Shown piece after piece: positions 19,511 through 29,828 of a stretch of DNA of 64,000 bases. How positions within the stretch are numbered: the first letter of the stretch is position 1; the number at the start of each line of letters is the position of its first letter. This stretch comes from Streptomyces endophytica (GTDB lineage: Bacteria; Actinomycetota; Actinomycetes; Streptomycetales; Streptomycetaceae), in contig NZ_CP110636.1 in assembly GCF_026153355.1 (NCBI RefSeq), forward strand, positions 2,418,001 to 2,482,000, written 5' to 3'. Made by a program: the position numbers and the translations under genes. A model generated the notes under the pieces. The model was not told where the DNA came from, ran no database searches, and was given only the letters and a program-made list of their open reading frames with translations.

Positions 19511-20369
19511 GGGCGTGCTGCGCCGACCCCGACCGCTGTGGTCGCTGGGCCTGCTGCGCAGCGAGATCACCATGACCTTCCGGCGCTGGCGGACCCTCGC
19601 GCTGCTGGCGGTGCTCGCAGGCGTGCCGGTGCTGGTCGGCATCGCCGTCAAGATCGAGACGGGGGACGGCGGTCCGGGCGGCGGGGGCGGCCAGGGCGGC
19701 CCGGCGTTCATCTCCCAGGTCACCCACAACGGCCTCTTCCTGGTGTTCACCTCGCTCGCGGTGACGCTGCCGTTCTTCCTGCCGATGTCCATCGGCGTGA
19801 TCGCCGGGGACTCCCTGGCCGGGGAGGCCCACGGCGGCACCCTGCGCTACCTCCTCGTCGCGCCCGCCGGCCGGACCCGCCTGCTGCTGGTCAAATACGC
19901 CACCACCCTGACGTTCTGCCTGGTCGCCACCTTGGTCGTGGCGCTCTCCGCGCTGATCACCGGGGCGCTGCTCTTCCCGCTGGGCGAGGTCACCCTGCTG
20001 TCCGGGACGTCCATATCCTTCGGCGAGGGGCTGCTGCGGGCGCTGGCCATCGCCGTCGTGGTGGCGCTGTCCCTGATCGGCGTGGCCGCCGTGGGCCTGT
20101 TCATCTCGGCGCTCACCAGCAGCGGTATCGCCGCGATGGCGACCACGGTCGGCCTGCTGATCACCGTGCAGATCCTGGACACCATCCCGCAGCTCAGCGC
20201 CGTCCAGCCGTATCTCTTCCCGCACTACTGGCTGTCGTTCGCCGACCTGCTCCGGGACCCGGTCTACTGGGACCAGCTGCAGAAGAACCTCGGACTGCAG
20301 GCGCTCTACGCCGCGGTGTTCGGCTCGGCGGCCTGGGCGCGGTTCACCACCCGCGACATCACGGCGTAG
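19497..20369 (+). CDS. ABC transporter permease (ABC-2 type)
   Basis: The 290-residue partner of the preceding ATPase has six hydrophobic segments, the first around residues 33-50 (LALLAVLAGVPVLVGIAV), and a Gly-rich extracytoplasmic loop. The segment GDSLAGEAHGGTLRYLLVAP is typical of ABC-2 permeases. ATG 19497 follows GGGGAGG inside the ATPase gene. Its last 11 bases overlap the end of the convergent RarD-like gene. Substrate unknown. Confidence 0.9.
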   Translation: MSQAEGVLRRPRPLWSLGLLRSEITMTFRRWRTLALLAVLAGVPVLVGIAVKIETGDGGPGGGGGQGGPAFISQVTHNGLFLVFTSLAVTLPFFLPMSIGVIAGDSLAGEAHGGTLRYLLVAPAGRTRLLLVKYATTLTFCLVATLVVALSALITGALLFPLGEVTLLSGTSISFGEGLLRALAIAVVVALSLIGVAAVGLFISALTSSGIAAMATTVGLLITVQILDTIPQLSAVQPYLFPHYWLSFADLLRDPVYWDQLQKNLGLQALYAAVFGSAAWARFTTRDITA

Positions 20370-21384
20370 GACCGGTGGCGTCCGCCGGACCGGGGCCCGC
20401 CTGCGCGGTCCGGGCCGCCCGGGCCTCTTCCGCGGCCGCCCGGGCCAGTTCCGCGGCCGCCTCGCCCGCGCGGGCGGCGGCGTCGGCCAGCTGGGCCCGG
20501 GCCCGCCGCGCCGTACGCAGCGCGTCCCAGGTCAGCACGGCCAGCGCGACCCACACCAGCCCGAAGCCGGCCCAGCGTTCGGCCGGCATCTCCTCGTGGA
20601 AGACGGTGAGGCCCAGCACGAACTGGAACGTCGGCGCCAGGTACTGCATCATCCCGATCACGGTCAGCGGCAGCCGGACCGCCGAGGCGCCGAAGCAGAT
20701 CAGCGGCACCGCGGTCGCGACCCCGCAGCCGGCCAGCAGCAGCGCCTGGCCCACCCCGCCGCTGACGAACGCCGACTCGCCGCGCGTCCCCAGATAGATC
20801 AGGAAGCCCAGCGCGGGCAGCAGCTGCATCGCCGTCTCGGCGCTGAAGCCCTCGATGCCGTCGAGCTTGATGCCCTTCTTGACCAGCCCGTACGTCGCGA
20901 ACGTAAAGGCCAGGCCGAGCGCGATCCAGGGCATCTTGCCGTAGGCGACGGTCATCACGACGACGGCGAGGGCGCCGACGCCCACCGCCGTCCACTGCAG
21001 CGGCCGCAGTCGCTCGCGCAGGAAGATCACGCCGAAGGCGATGCTGACCAGCGGGTTGATGAAGTAGCCGAGCGACGCCTCCAGGACGTGACCGGCGTTG
21101 ACCGCCCAGATGTAGAGGAACCAGTTCGTCGAGATCACCACGGCGCAGACCAGCACCAGCCCCAGCCGCCTGGGCTGCCGCAGCAGCGGACGTATCCAGG
21201 CCCAGCGGCGCGTCGCGGCCAGGATGACGACCGCGACGGGCAGCGACCACGCCATGCGGTGCGCCAGGATCTCCGACGGCGAGGCCGCGTCCAGCAGATG
21301 CCAGTAGAGGGGCAGCAGGCCCCACATGGTGTAGGCGGCGATGCCGAAGACGAGGCCGGCGCGCTGATCGCTTCGAGACTGCAA
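20359..21384 (-). CDS. rarD: EamA/RarD family transporter
   Basis: DMT-superfamily permease; RarD members are named after a chloramphenicol-sensitivity phenotype, with substrate unknown. The 341-residue protein has about ten membrane helices and the RarD start pattern GLVFGIAAYTMWGLLPLYWHLL, then AHRMAWSLP and STNWFLYIWAVNAGHVLEASLGYFINPL. An Ala/Arg/Glu-rich tail of ~45 residues follows helix ten. The start is TTG at 21384 with AGGAGGG four bases before it. It ends inside the convergent permease gene (11-bp overlap). A good promoter lies at 21435-21464. Confidence 0.9.
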   Translation of the reverse strand: MQSRSDQRAGLVFGIAAYTMWGLLPLYWHLLDAASPSEILAHRMAWSLPVAVVILAATRRWAWIRPLLRQPRRLGLVLVCAVVISTNWFLYIWAVNAGHVLEASLGYFINPLVSIAFGVIFLRERLRPLQWTAVGVGALAVVVMTVAYGKMPWIALGLAFTFATYGLVKKGIKLDGIEGFSAETAMQLLPALGFLIYLGTRGESAFVSGGVGQALLLAGCGVATAVPLICFGASAVRLPLTVIGMMQYLAPTFQFVLGLTVFHEEMPAERWAGFGLVWVALAVLTWDALRTARRARAQLADAAARAGEAAAELARAAAEEARAARTAQAGPGPADATGPTP

Positions 21385-21434
21385 GGAGCCCTCCTGGTTG
21401 TGCTGCGCCGGCTCGGTGACGGTCGCCCCTGTTG

Positions 21435-21464
21435 AAGGTAGCGCCGGACCGGGCCGCGTGTCAT
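21435..21464 (-). promoter_or_regulatory. Putative sigma70-type promoter of rarD
   Basis: On the minus strand ATGACA (21464-21459) and TACCTT (21440-21435) are 18 bases apart. Transcription would start near 21428, about 44 bases before the TTG start codon. Confidence 0.5.
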
Positions 21465-21613
21465 GTGTGTATGCAAAAAACGGTGATGACAGGCGACGTC
21501 GCAGGTCGGCCGCGGACGCGGGGGCGGGACGCGCGCGGGCGGCCGCGGGCCGTCCGGGGTCCGGGCCGTCGCGGGGCTTCCCGGCCGCCCGCCCCGCGGC
21601 CGCGCAGGCCCGT

Positions 21614-22480
21614 TCAACCCTCCAGCCGCGCCAGTGCCTCCGCGAGGGCCTCGGTGATCGGGGTGGTCGGGCGGCCGATGAGCCGGGAGAGGTCGCCGGG
21701 GGTGGACGCCAGTTCCCCGCGCGCGATCCCGGCGTCCGCCTCGGCCGCCATCCGCGCGCCCAGCGCCGGCATGCCCGACTCGATCATCCGGGCCACGTAC
21801 TCCTTCTGCGGCAGATCGCGGTACGGGATCCGGCGGCCGGTCCGCCGGGACACCTCGGCGGCGTACTCGGCCATCGACCAGGCGGTGTCGCCGCTCAGCT
21901 CGTAGACGGTGTTCTCGTGACCGGTGCCGGTGAGCACCACGGCGGCCGCCTCGGCGTAGTCCCGGCGCGCGGCGGTGGCCACCCGGCCCTCGCCGGCACA
22001 GCCGAACACCGCGCCGTTCTTGAGCGTGGTGGCCAGCGCCCCGGTGTAGTCCTCGTGGCACCAGCCGTTGCGCAGCAGGCAGTACGGCACACCCGAGGCG
22101 AGCAGCGCCTGTTCGGTGGCGAGGTGCTCCTCGGCGAGGGTGAAGGTCGCGGTGGGCCCGCCCAGCACGCTGGTGTACGCCAGCAGCGCCACGCCGGCCT
22201 CCCGGGCGGCGTCGATCACCGTGCGGTGCTGGGTGACCCGCTGCCCGGCCTCGCTCCCGGAGACCAGCAGCACCCGGTCGCCGGCCGCGAAGACGTCCTC
22301 CAGGGTCTCGGGCCGGCCGTAGTCCGCGGTCCTGATCCCGACGCCGCGCGCCTCCAGATCGACGGCCCTGGCCGGGTCCCGGGCGAGGCCGACGATGCCG
22401 GCCGGGGCGGTGCGGGTGAGCAGTTCCTCGATGACGAGCCGGCCGAGCGCTCCGGTGGCGCCGGTGACGACGATGCCCAT
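21614..22480 (-). CDS. NmrA/QorB-like NAD(P)-binding oxidoreductase
   Basis: A 288-residue atypical short-chain dehydrogenase. The N-terminal MGIVVTGATGALGRLVIEEL is a GxxGxxG NAD(P) motif. The pattern VLLVSGSEAGQRVTQHRTVIDAA and LLAYTSVLGG matches the QorB-type NADPH:quinone reductase group of the NmrA family, which lacks the usual YxxxK catalytic pair. Predicted role is quinone reduction or redox sensing in the cytoplasm. It starts at ATG 22480; GGGGG upstream is a weak ribosome site. It is read toward rarD but with a ~230-base gap. Confidence 0.85.
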   Translation of the reverse strand: MGIVVTGATGALGRLVIEELLTRTAPAGIVGLARDPARAVDLEARGVGIRTADYGRPETLEDVFAAGDRVLLVSGSEAGQRVTQHRTVIDAAREAGVALLAYTSVLGGPTATFTLAEEHLATEQALLASGVPYCLLRNGWCHEDYTGALATTLKNGAVFGCAGEGRVATAARRDYAEAAAVVLTGTGHENTVYELSGDTAWSMAEYAAEVSRRTGRRIPYRDLPQKEYVARMIESGMPALGARMAAEADAGIARGELASTPGDLSRLIGRPTTPITEALAEALARLEG

Positions 22481-22566
22481 GTTCTGCCCCCTGGTTCGGA
22501 GGCCGCCAGCATGGCACCCGTACCGGACGTGCAGAAGGGACGCGCCGGAAGCCGGGCCGAAGCGGC

Positions 22567-22612
22567 GGGTGCCCGCAGGGGGCGCCGTACGACGCCTCTC
22601 CTACGGGCACCC
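22567..22612 (-). terminator. Compound hairpin terminator downstream of korB
   Basis: Arms 22567-22575 (GGGTGCCCG) and 22604-22612 pair perfectly around 28 bases that can form an inner stem. It lies about 50 bases past the korB stop, before the QorB-like gene. Confidence 0.55.
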
Positions 22613-22658
22613 GGCGAGAGGCCCTCAGCAGGCCCTCAGCAGTTCCTCGGGCAGGTCC

Positions 22659-23745
<1,087 letters not shown>

Positions 23746-23753
<8 letters not shown>

Positions 23754-25698
23754 TGATGGCCTCCTTAAAGACCTCCGCGAGCTGCTCGGCCTTGAACGGC
23801 ATTCCGCTGACCTGGGTGTGCGACCGCGCGTCGACGAGGTACTTGGCGCGCAGCAGGGTGGCGAGCTGTCCGAGGTTCATCTCCGGCACGATCACCTTGT
23901 CGTAACGCGCCAGCACCTCGCCGAGATTCCGCGGGAAGGGGTTGAGGTGGCGCAGATGGGCCTGCGCGATGCGCTCCCCTGCGCCCCGTACGCGCCGTAC
24001 CGCGGCGGTGATCGGGCCGTACGTCGAGCCCCAGCCCAGGACGAGGGTGCCGGCGCCGCGGCCGCCCTCGTCGGTGGGGTCGTCGACCTCGATGTCGGGG
24101 ACCTCGATGCCGTCCACCTTCGCCTGGCGGGTGCGCACCATGAAGTCGTGGTTGGCCGGGTCGTAGGAGATGTTGCCGGTGCCGTCCTGCTTCTCGATGC
24201 CGCCGATGCGGTGCTCCAGGCCCGGCGTGCCGGGGATGGCCCAGGGGCGCGCGAGGGTCTGCTCATCGCGCTTGTAGGGCCAGAACACCTCGGTGCCGTC
24301 CACCGCGACGTGGTTGGGGCCGGAGGCGAACTGCACGCGCAGGTCGGGGAGTTCGGCGACGTCGGGGATCCGCCAGGGCTCGGAGCCGTTGGCCAGGTAG
24401 CCGTCGGAGAGCAGGAAGACCGGGGTGCGGTACGTCAGCGCGATGCGGGCCGCCTCCAGTGCCGCGTCGAAGCAGTCGGCGGGCGTCCTGGGCGCCACGA
24501 TCGGCACCGGCGCCTCGCCGTTGCGCCCGTACATCGCCTGCAGCAGGTCGGCCTGCTCCGTCTTGGTCGGCAGACCCGTCGACGGGCCGCCGCGCTGGAT
24601 GTCGACGATCAGCAGCGGCAGTTCGAGGCTGACCGCGAGCCCGATGGTCTCGGACTTCAGGGCCACGCCCGGGCCGGAGGTGGTCGTCACCGCCAGCGAG
24701 CCGCCGAACGCCGCGCCCAGCGCCGCGCCGATGCCGGCGATCTCGTCCTCCGCCTGGAACGTCCGCACACCGAAGTTCTTGTGCTTGGACAGCTCGTGCA
24801 GGATGTCGGAGGCCGGGGTGATCGGGTACGAGCCCAGGTACAGCGGCAGATCGGCCTGCTGGGAGGCGGCGACCAGGCCGTAGGACAGCGCGAGGTTGCC
24901 GGAGATGTTGCGGTAGGTGCCGGTCGGGAACGCCTTGGTGGCCGGCGCGACCTCGTAGGAGACCGCGAAGTCCTCGGTCGTCTCGCCGAAGTTCCAGCCG
25001 GCCCGGAAGGCGGTGACGTTCGCCTCCGCGATGTCCGGCTTCTTGGCGAACTTGTCCCGCAGGAACTTCTCGGTGCCCTCGGTCGGACGGTGGTACATCC
25101 ACGAGAGCAGACCCAGCGCGAACATGTTCTTGCTGCGCTCGGCCTCCTTGCGGGAGAGCCCGAAATCCTTGAGCGCCTCGATGGTCAGCGTCGTCAGCGG
25201 CACCGGGTGGACGTTGTACGCCGAGAGCGAGCCGTCCTCCAGCGGGCTGGTCGCGTAGCCGACCTTCGCCATCGGGCGCTTGGTGAACTCGTCGGTGTTG
25301 ACGATGATCTCCGCGCCCCGCGGGACGTCCGGGAGGTTCGCCTTCAGCGCGGCCGGGTTCATCGCGACCAGGACGTTCGGAGCGTCACCGGGCGTGAGGA
25401 TGTCGTGGTCGGCGAAGTGCAGCTGGAAGCTGGAGACGCCGGGCAGGGTCCCGGCGGGGGCCCGGATCTCGGCGGGGAAGTTCGGCAGCGTCGACAGGTC
25501 GTTACCGAACGACGCCGTCTCCGATGTGAACCGGTCCCCGGTGAGCTGCATTCCGTCGCCGGAGTCACCGGCGAACCGGATGATCACCCGGTCCAGGCGC
25601 CGGACTTCTTTGCCCTCGCCGCCGCTGCCGGAGGAGCGCTGTCCCCCGACGAGCGCTGCGTCGGCCTGCTCGGCTGGGCTACTGACCTGGCTGGTCAC
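23746..25698 (-). CDS. korA: 2-oxoglutarate:ferredoxin oxidoreductase subunit alpha (gamma-alpha fusion)
   Basis: The 650-residue subunit fuses an N-terminal gamma domain (RVIIRFAGDSGDGMQLTG, about residues 35-220) to the pyrimidine-binding alpha domain (GNLALSYGLVAASQQ, YPITPASDILHEL, TTTSGPGVALKSE). A C-terminal domain II ends AEQLAEVFKEAIND, the arrangement of mycobacterial and streptomycete KorA. GTG 25698 is chosen: GGGAGG lies upstream and the true N-terminus TSQVSSPAEQAD is low-complexity, as in relatives. A longer frame to 25869 crosses the promoter region. It sits between the two nuo loci. Confidence 0.95.
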
Positions 25699-25823
25699 TG
25701 CTTCGGACCTCCCTCTAAGGGGTGCGGCGTCCCCGCCGGAGGCAGGGCTCGGGACGTGTCGTACCGACCGGTTGTCCCATAACCATCGTACGTGGGTAAG
25801 GGTGACCTTCCCTGGGTCGATCA

Positions 25824-25842
25824 CATGGTGGACGTCACCATG
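25824..25842. promoter_or_regulatory. Operator-like inverted repeat upstream of korAB
   Basis: CATGGTG and CACCATG form perfect 7-bp arms around a 5-base spacer (25824-25842), 126 bases upstream of the korA start. The interval 25699-25993 holds no gene; a smaller inverted repeat CTGACA-GCC-TGTCAG at 25975-25989 follows the response regulator stop and may help terminate it. Confidence 0.5.
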
Positions 25843-25993
25843 AGACACCGATCTGGTGCGTTTTGTCATGAAATCACCGCCCCGGTGACCCCTTCTTCAT
25901 GACGCTCCGGACTTCGCCCCCGGTTCTCCGTCCCGGGGCCCGGCCCGGCGGTGAACACCCCGTGAACTGGACGTCTGACAGCCTGTCAGGCGC

Positions 25994-26665
25994 TCAGGAA
26001 TTGAGGTAGGTCAGGACGGCGAGCACCCTGCGGTGATCCCCGTCACTCTGCGCCAGGCCCAGCTTCAGGAAGATGTTGCTGACGTGCTTCTCGACCGCGC
26101 CGTCACTGACCACCAGCTGGCGGGCGACGGCGGAGTTCGTCCGGCCCTCGGCCATCAGCCCCAGCACCTCCCGCTCGCGCGGCGTCAGATGCGCCAGCAC
26201 GTCCTGCTTGCGGCTGCGGCCCAGCAACTGCGCCACCACCTCCGGGTCCAGGGCCGTACCGCCCCCGGCGACCCGCACCACCGCGTCGACGAACTCGCGG
26301 ACCTCGGCCACCCGGTCCTTCAGCAGATAGCCGACGCCCCGGGTCGACCCGGCCAGCAGCTCCGTGGCGTACTGCTCCTCCACGTACTGCGAGAGCACCA
26401 GAACCCCCAGGTCGGGGTGGTCCCGGCGGAGCCGGATGGCGGCCCGTACGCCCTCGTCGGTGTGCGTCGGCGGCATCCGCACGTCCGCCACCACCACGTC
26501 CGGCAGCGCGCCCTCGTCGGCCAGCTCCCCGATCACCTTGATCAGCGCCTCGGCGTCCCCCACGCCCGCCACGACCTCGTGCCCCCGGTCGGTGAGGAGC
26601 CTGGTCAGCCCCTCCCGGAGCAGCACCGAATCCTCGGCGATGACCACCCGCACCTTGTTCTCCAC
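25994..26665 (-). CDS. LuxR/NarL-type two-component response regulator
   Basis: Cytoplasmic DNA-binding regulator. The 223-residue protein has a receiver domain with acidic pair [10 protein letters not shown] (Glu11-Asp12), phospho-acceptor Asp61 in [10 protein letters not shown] and conserved Lys in GYLLKDRV. The LuxR-type helix-turn-helix is [22 protein letters not shown]...[20 protein letters not shown] 26665 is chosen, with GGGGGA upstream; GTG 26653 (VRVVIAED) is equally plausible. Two paralogous sensor kinases follow on the same strand, so both may signal to this one regulator. Confidence 0.92.
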   Translation of the reverse strand: MENKVRVVIAEDSVLLREGLTRLLTDRGHEVVAGVGDAEALIKVIGELADEGALPDVVVADVRMPPTHTDEGVRAAIRLRRDHPDLGVLVLSQYVEEQYATELLAGSTRGVGYLLKDRVAEVREFVDAVVRVAGGGTALDPEVVAQLLGRSRKQDVLAHLTPREREVLGLMAEGRTNSAVARQLVVSDGAVEKHVSNIFLKLGLAQSDGDHRRVLAVLTYLNS

Positions 26666-26764
26666 GGATCGGATCCCCCATGCCTCGTACGCGCCCGTCC
26701 TGTCGGGACCCAGCATCCCAGGGTGCGGACGGAGCGGGGGAGGGAGGCGGCGTCCCGGGTGGGC

Positions 26765-26812
26765 GGGGGAGGCGTGGGAGAGGTGGGTGGGGGAGGCATG
26801 GGCGAGGTGGGC
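26765..26812 (-). repeat. Imperfect 24-bp tandem repeat before the response regulator gene
   Basis: Two 24-base units starting GGGGGAGGC (26765-26788 and 26789-26812) differ at three positions. They lie between the first kinase stop and the regulator start; G-rich on the + strand. Confidence 0.75.
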
Positions 26813-26839
26813 GGGGCTGTCGGAGGCGCGGGGCCCGGG

Positions 26840-28165
26840 TCAGCCGCGCCAGGGCAGCTCGGCGGTGATGTGGGTCGGGCCGCCGACCGGCGAGTCGACG
26901 ATCAGCAGGCCCTCGACGGCGGTGAGGCGTTCGGCGAGTCCGGCCAGCCCGGTCCCGTCGTCCGTATGGGCGCCGCCCCGGCCGTCGTCCGTCACCAGGA
27001 CCATCAGGCGGTCCCCGGTGCGCCAGACGTCCAGCGTGGCGGCGCCGGCCCGGGCGTGCTTGGAGACGTTCTGCAGCAGCTCGGAGGCGGTGAAGTACGC
27101 GATGCCCTCGATCGCCGCGGCCGGCCGGTGGTCGAGGTCCACGGTCACCGTCACCGGGACCGTGCAGCGCGCCGCCAGCGCCGACAGCGCCGGGCCCAGC
27201 CCCCGGTCGGTGAGGATCGCCGGGTGGATGCCGCGGGCCAGGTCCCGCAGCTCCTGGAGGGCGATCTTCACCTCGCCGTGCGCCTCGTCGACCATCTTCG
27301 CGGCGGCCTGCGGATCCTCCGCCAGCTTCTCCTTGGCCAGGCCCAGGTCCATCGCCAGCGACACCAGCCGGGCCTGCGCCCCGTCGTGCAGATCGCGCTC
27401 GATGCGCCGCAGGTCGGCGGCCGCGGTGTCCACCACCACGCCGCGGTCCGACTCCAGCTGCGAGACCCGGGTGGCGAGGGACGACGGCCCCAGCAGGCCC
27501 TGCACCATGACCCGGTCCACCTGGGTCAGCCCGCGGATCAGCCACGGCCCGGCCAGCACGAGCAGCAGCCCGGTCCCGCTGGCCAGCCCGACCTCCGCCG
27601 GGGTGTCGAGGTAGACGCCGTTGCCCGTGCCGTCGCCCCACAGCTGGATGCCCGGCTGCCCCAGGTAGGCGGAGAAGGTCCACCGCCACAACGGGTACGT
27701 CAGCAGCGTCCAGCCGAGCGTCCAGAACGTCAGCGAGAAGACGAAGGCGAAGATCGCCCACGGGAAGTGCAGCAGGCAGTAGAGGAGGTGCCGCCAGGAC
27801 ACCCCGCTCTTCAGGACGGCCCCGATCCACGCCATCAGACCCGGTTTCGCGGGACGCACCGGCTCCGGGGTGGCCACCTCCAGCCCCAGCAGCGCCCGGG
27901 CCCGCGCCCGCTCCAGGGCGCCCAGCCCCCGCGCGCCGGCCAGACCGCCGGCCAGCACCGGGATGCCGAGGAACGTGACCAGCAGGCCGGCGCCGACCGT
28001 GATCACCCCGATCGCGTAGACGAACATCAGGCAGGCGATCGGATAGCTGAGGAAGAGGTACAGGAACTCCCGCCAGGTGCGCCCGGAGACGGGGGCACGC
28101 AGCGCCACGGGTACCCGGGAGGGACGGGGGTGGGGGCGGGGCTGCGGGGTGTATGCGGATTCCAT
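26840..28165 (-). CDS. Two-component sensor histidine kinase (HisKA_3 type), first copy
   Basis: Membrane sensor kinase, 441 residues. A basic Pro-rich N-terminus is followed by two pairs of helices (about 34-76 and 128-160) with an extracytoplasmic insertion near 165-195 (GQPGIQLWGDGTGNGVYLDTP), then another helix to ~212. The dimerisation/phospho-acceptor motif is DLRRIERDLHDGAQARLV with His260, and the HATPase end has SELLQNVSKHA, VTDDGRGG and GTGLAGLAERL. ATG 28165 has only a weak ribosome site. It is a paralogue of the kinase at 28504-29769 and is preceded 195 bases upstream by an 18-bp motif shared with it. Confidence 0.93.
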   Translation of the reverse strand: MESAYTPQPRPHPRPSRVPVALRAPVSGRTWREFLYLFLSYPIACLMFVYAIGVITVGAGLLVTFLGIPVLAGGLAGARGLGALERARARALLGLEVATPEPVRPAKPGLMAWIGAVLKSGVSWRHLLYCLLHFPWAIFAFVFSLTFWTLGWTLLTYPLWRWTFSAYLGQPGIQLWGDGTGNGVYLDTPAEVGLASGTGLLLVLAGPWLIRGLTQVDRVMVQGLLGPSSLATRVSQLESDRGVVVDTAAADLRRIERDLHDGAQARLVSLAMDLGLAKEKLAEDPQAAAKMVDEAHGEVKIALQELRDLARGIHPAILTDRGLGPALSALAARCTVPVTVTVDLDHRPAAAIEGIAYFTASELLQNVSKHARAGAATLDVWRTGDRLMVLVTDDGRGGAHTDDGTGLAGLAERLTAVEGLLIVDSPVGGPTHITAELPWRG

Positions 28166-28360
28166 CGTCTCGTCGTCCGTTCTGCCGGGTGGCCGTTTCT
28201 GCCGGGTGGCCGTTCTGCCGTTCTGCCGGGTGGCCGGGTGGGCGTGCCGCCATGGGCCGTGGGGCCACGGGGCAATGGGCCGTGGGGCCGTCGCGTTCGC
28301 CGTGACCAGCGTCCGCGACCCGCCCGCCCCGCACCATGAGGCTGCTCGCAGTCCGTTCCG

Positions 28361-28378
28361 GGGGTTTTCCCCACCCCG
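28361..28378 (-). promoter_or_regulatory. Shared kinase-upstream motif, copy A
   Basis: GGGGTTTTCCCCACCCCG on the + strand, identical to copy B at 29829-29846. Its core GGGG-TTTT-CCCC is a perfect hyphenated palindrome. It lies 195 bases before the first kinase gene; such exact reuse before two paralogous genes suggests one regulator binds both. Confidence 0.6.
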
Positions 28379-28487
28379 GGGCCGCGGGTCGGGGGCGCTC
28401 CGCTGCTCAGTGGTGTTACTCCGGGGCCGCGGGTCGGGGGCGCTCCGCTGCTCGGCGGGCGTTACCCGGGCCGCGGGTCGGGGGCGG
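28376..28487. repeat. 45-bp-period tandem repeat between the two kinase genes
   Basis: A 33-base segment starting CCGGGGCCGCGGGTCGG is perfectly repeated (28376-28408, 28421-28453), and a diverged, shortened third copy runs to about 28487. The copies are spaced 45-46 bases and the spacer GTTAC recurs. The 338-bp gap 28166-28503 holds no gene beyond this and motif copy A. Confidence 0.85.
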
Positions 28488-28503
28488 TCGGACGGCCCGC
28501 CGC

Positions 28504-29769
28504 TCAGCGGCGTTTACGTGCCGGCTCCGGGCGGGTCCCGGACGCGGCCCGCCCGGCCCCGGAAGACGGCCCCGCGCCGGCGCCCGGCCGGGCCCGCCAG
28601 GGCAGTTCCGCGGTCACCCGGGTGGGGCCGCCGGCCGGTGAGCTCAGCAGGAAAAGCCCGTCCACCGACCCCAGCCGCTCGGCCAGCCCCGCCAGCCCGC
28701 TGCCGCCGTCCAGCCGCGCTCCGCCCGTCCCGTCGTCCACGACCTGGATCAGCAGCCGGTCCGCGGACCGCCACACCTCGACGGACGCCTGCCGGGCCGT
28801 GCTGTGCTTGGAGACGTTCTGCAGCAGCTCCGAGACGGTGAAGTACGCGATGCCCTCGATCGCCGGCGCGGGCCGCTCGGCCAGATCCACCGCCACCGTC
28901 GCCGGCACCGTGCAGCGCCCGGCCAGCGAGGCCAGGGCCGGCCCCAGCCCGCGGTCGGTCAGGATCGCCGGGTGGATGCCGCGGGCCAGGTCCCGCAGCT
29001 CCTGCAGCGCCAGCTTCACCTCGCCGTGCGCCTCGTCCACCATCGCCGCCACGGTCTCGTCGGCCTGCCCCTCCAGCAGTTTCTCCTTCGCCAGGCCCAG
29101 ACCCATCGCGAGCGCGACCAGCCGGGCCTGCGCACCGTCGTGGAGGTCCCGTTCGATACGCCGCAGATCGGCGGCCGCGGTGTCGGTGACCGTCATCCGG
29201 TCAGCCTCCAGTTCGGCGATCCGCCGCTCCAGCTCGTCCGAGGGCGACAGCAGTCCGCGCACCATCGCCCGGTCCACGTTCGCCAGCCCGCGCGCCACCC
29301 AGGGCAGCACCGGCCAGCCCACGAAGAGCGAGACCAGCACGACCGCGAAGGTGAGCACGGACCACGGCAGCCGGACGAACGCGAACAGCGCGTGCCGCCA
29401 GGCGACCGGGTCTTTCAGACCCGTCCACAACCACGGGAACACCCCCTGGTCGCGCGGACGCAGCGGGCTCGGCTCGGCGACCCGCACCCCGAGCAGCGCC
29501 CGCGCCCGGGCCCGCTCCAGCCTCCCGTACCGGCGGCACGCCTTCAGGCCGAGAGCCAGCAGCGGCAGACCGATGACGGTCACCGACAGCCCGGTGCCCA
29601 GCGTCAGCCACACCACCAGCACCGCGAACGCCGCGACGCCCAACGGCAAGTTGGCCAGCAGATGGCCGATCTCCCGCCAGGTCACGGCGTCGAACGGGGC
29701 GCGCGGCGGCGGAGGTGACACCTCGTCAGAGGTGTCGTCGGCGGCACGGGGTCGGGAACTCACGGTCAT
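28504..29769 (-). CDS. Two-component sensor histidine kinase (HisKA_3 type), second copy
   Basis: A 421-residue paralogue of the adjacent kinase: the same helix pairs (about 35-77 and 126-160), the same linker LERARARALLGV, and phospho-acceptor DLRRIERDLHDGAQARLV with His210. The ATPase motifs are SELLQNVSKHS, VVDDGTGG and GSGLAGLAERL. It lacks the ~50-residue extracytoplasmic insertion of the first copy, so the sensed signal may differ. It has a Gly/Ala/Arg-rich tail. ATG 29769 (MTVSSRPR) was preferred over the longer start at 29805. Motif copy B is 59 bases upstream. Confidence 0.92.
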   Translation of the reverse strand: MTVSSRPRAADDTSDEVSPPPPRAPFDAVTWREIGHLLANLPLGVAAFAVLVVWLTLGTGLSVTVIGLPLLALGLKACRRYGRLERARARALLGVRVAEPSPLRPRDQGVFPWLWTGLKDPVAWRHALFAFVRLPWSVLTFAVVLVSLFVGWPVLPWVARGLANVDRAMVRGLLSPSDELERRIAELEADRMTVTDTAAADLRRIERDLHDGAQARLVALAMGLGLAKEKLLEGQADETVAAMVDEAHGEVKLALQELRDLARGIHPAILTDRGLGPALASLAGRCTVPATVAVDLAERPAPAIEGIAYFTVSELLQNVSKHSTARQASVEVWRSADRLLIQVVDDGTGGARLDGGSGLAGLAERLGSVDGLFLLSSPAGGPTRVTAELPWRARPGAGAGPSSGAGRAASGTRPEPARKRR

Positions 29770-29828
29770 GCGCCCAGCCTGCCCGGCCGCGGCCCGCCGT
29801 GCCATGGGGTGGCCGGAGCAGGGGCGGT

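Noticed and set aside
25699-25869. Longer start of korA (adds 57 residues)
   Set aside because: It covers the promoter region and the inverted repeat; GTG 25698 has a good ribosome site and the expected N-terminus.
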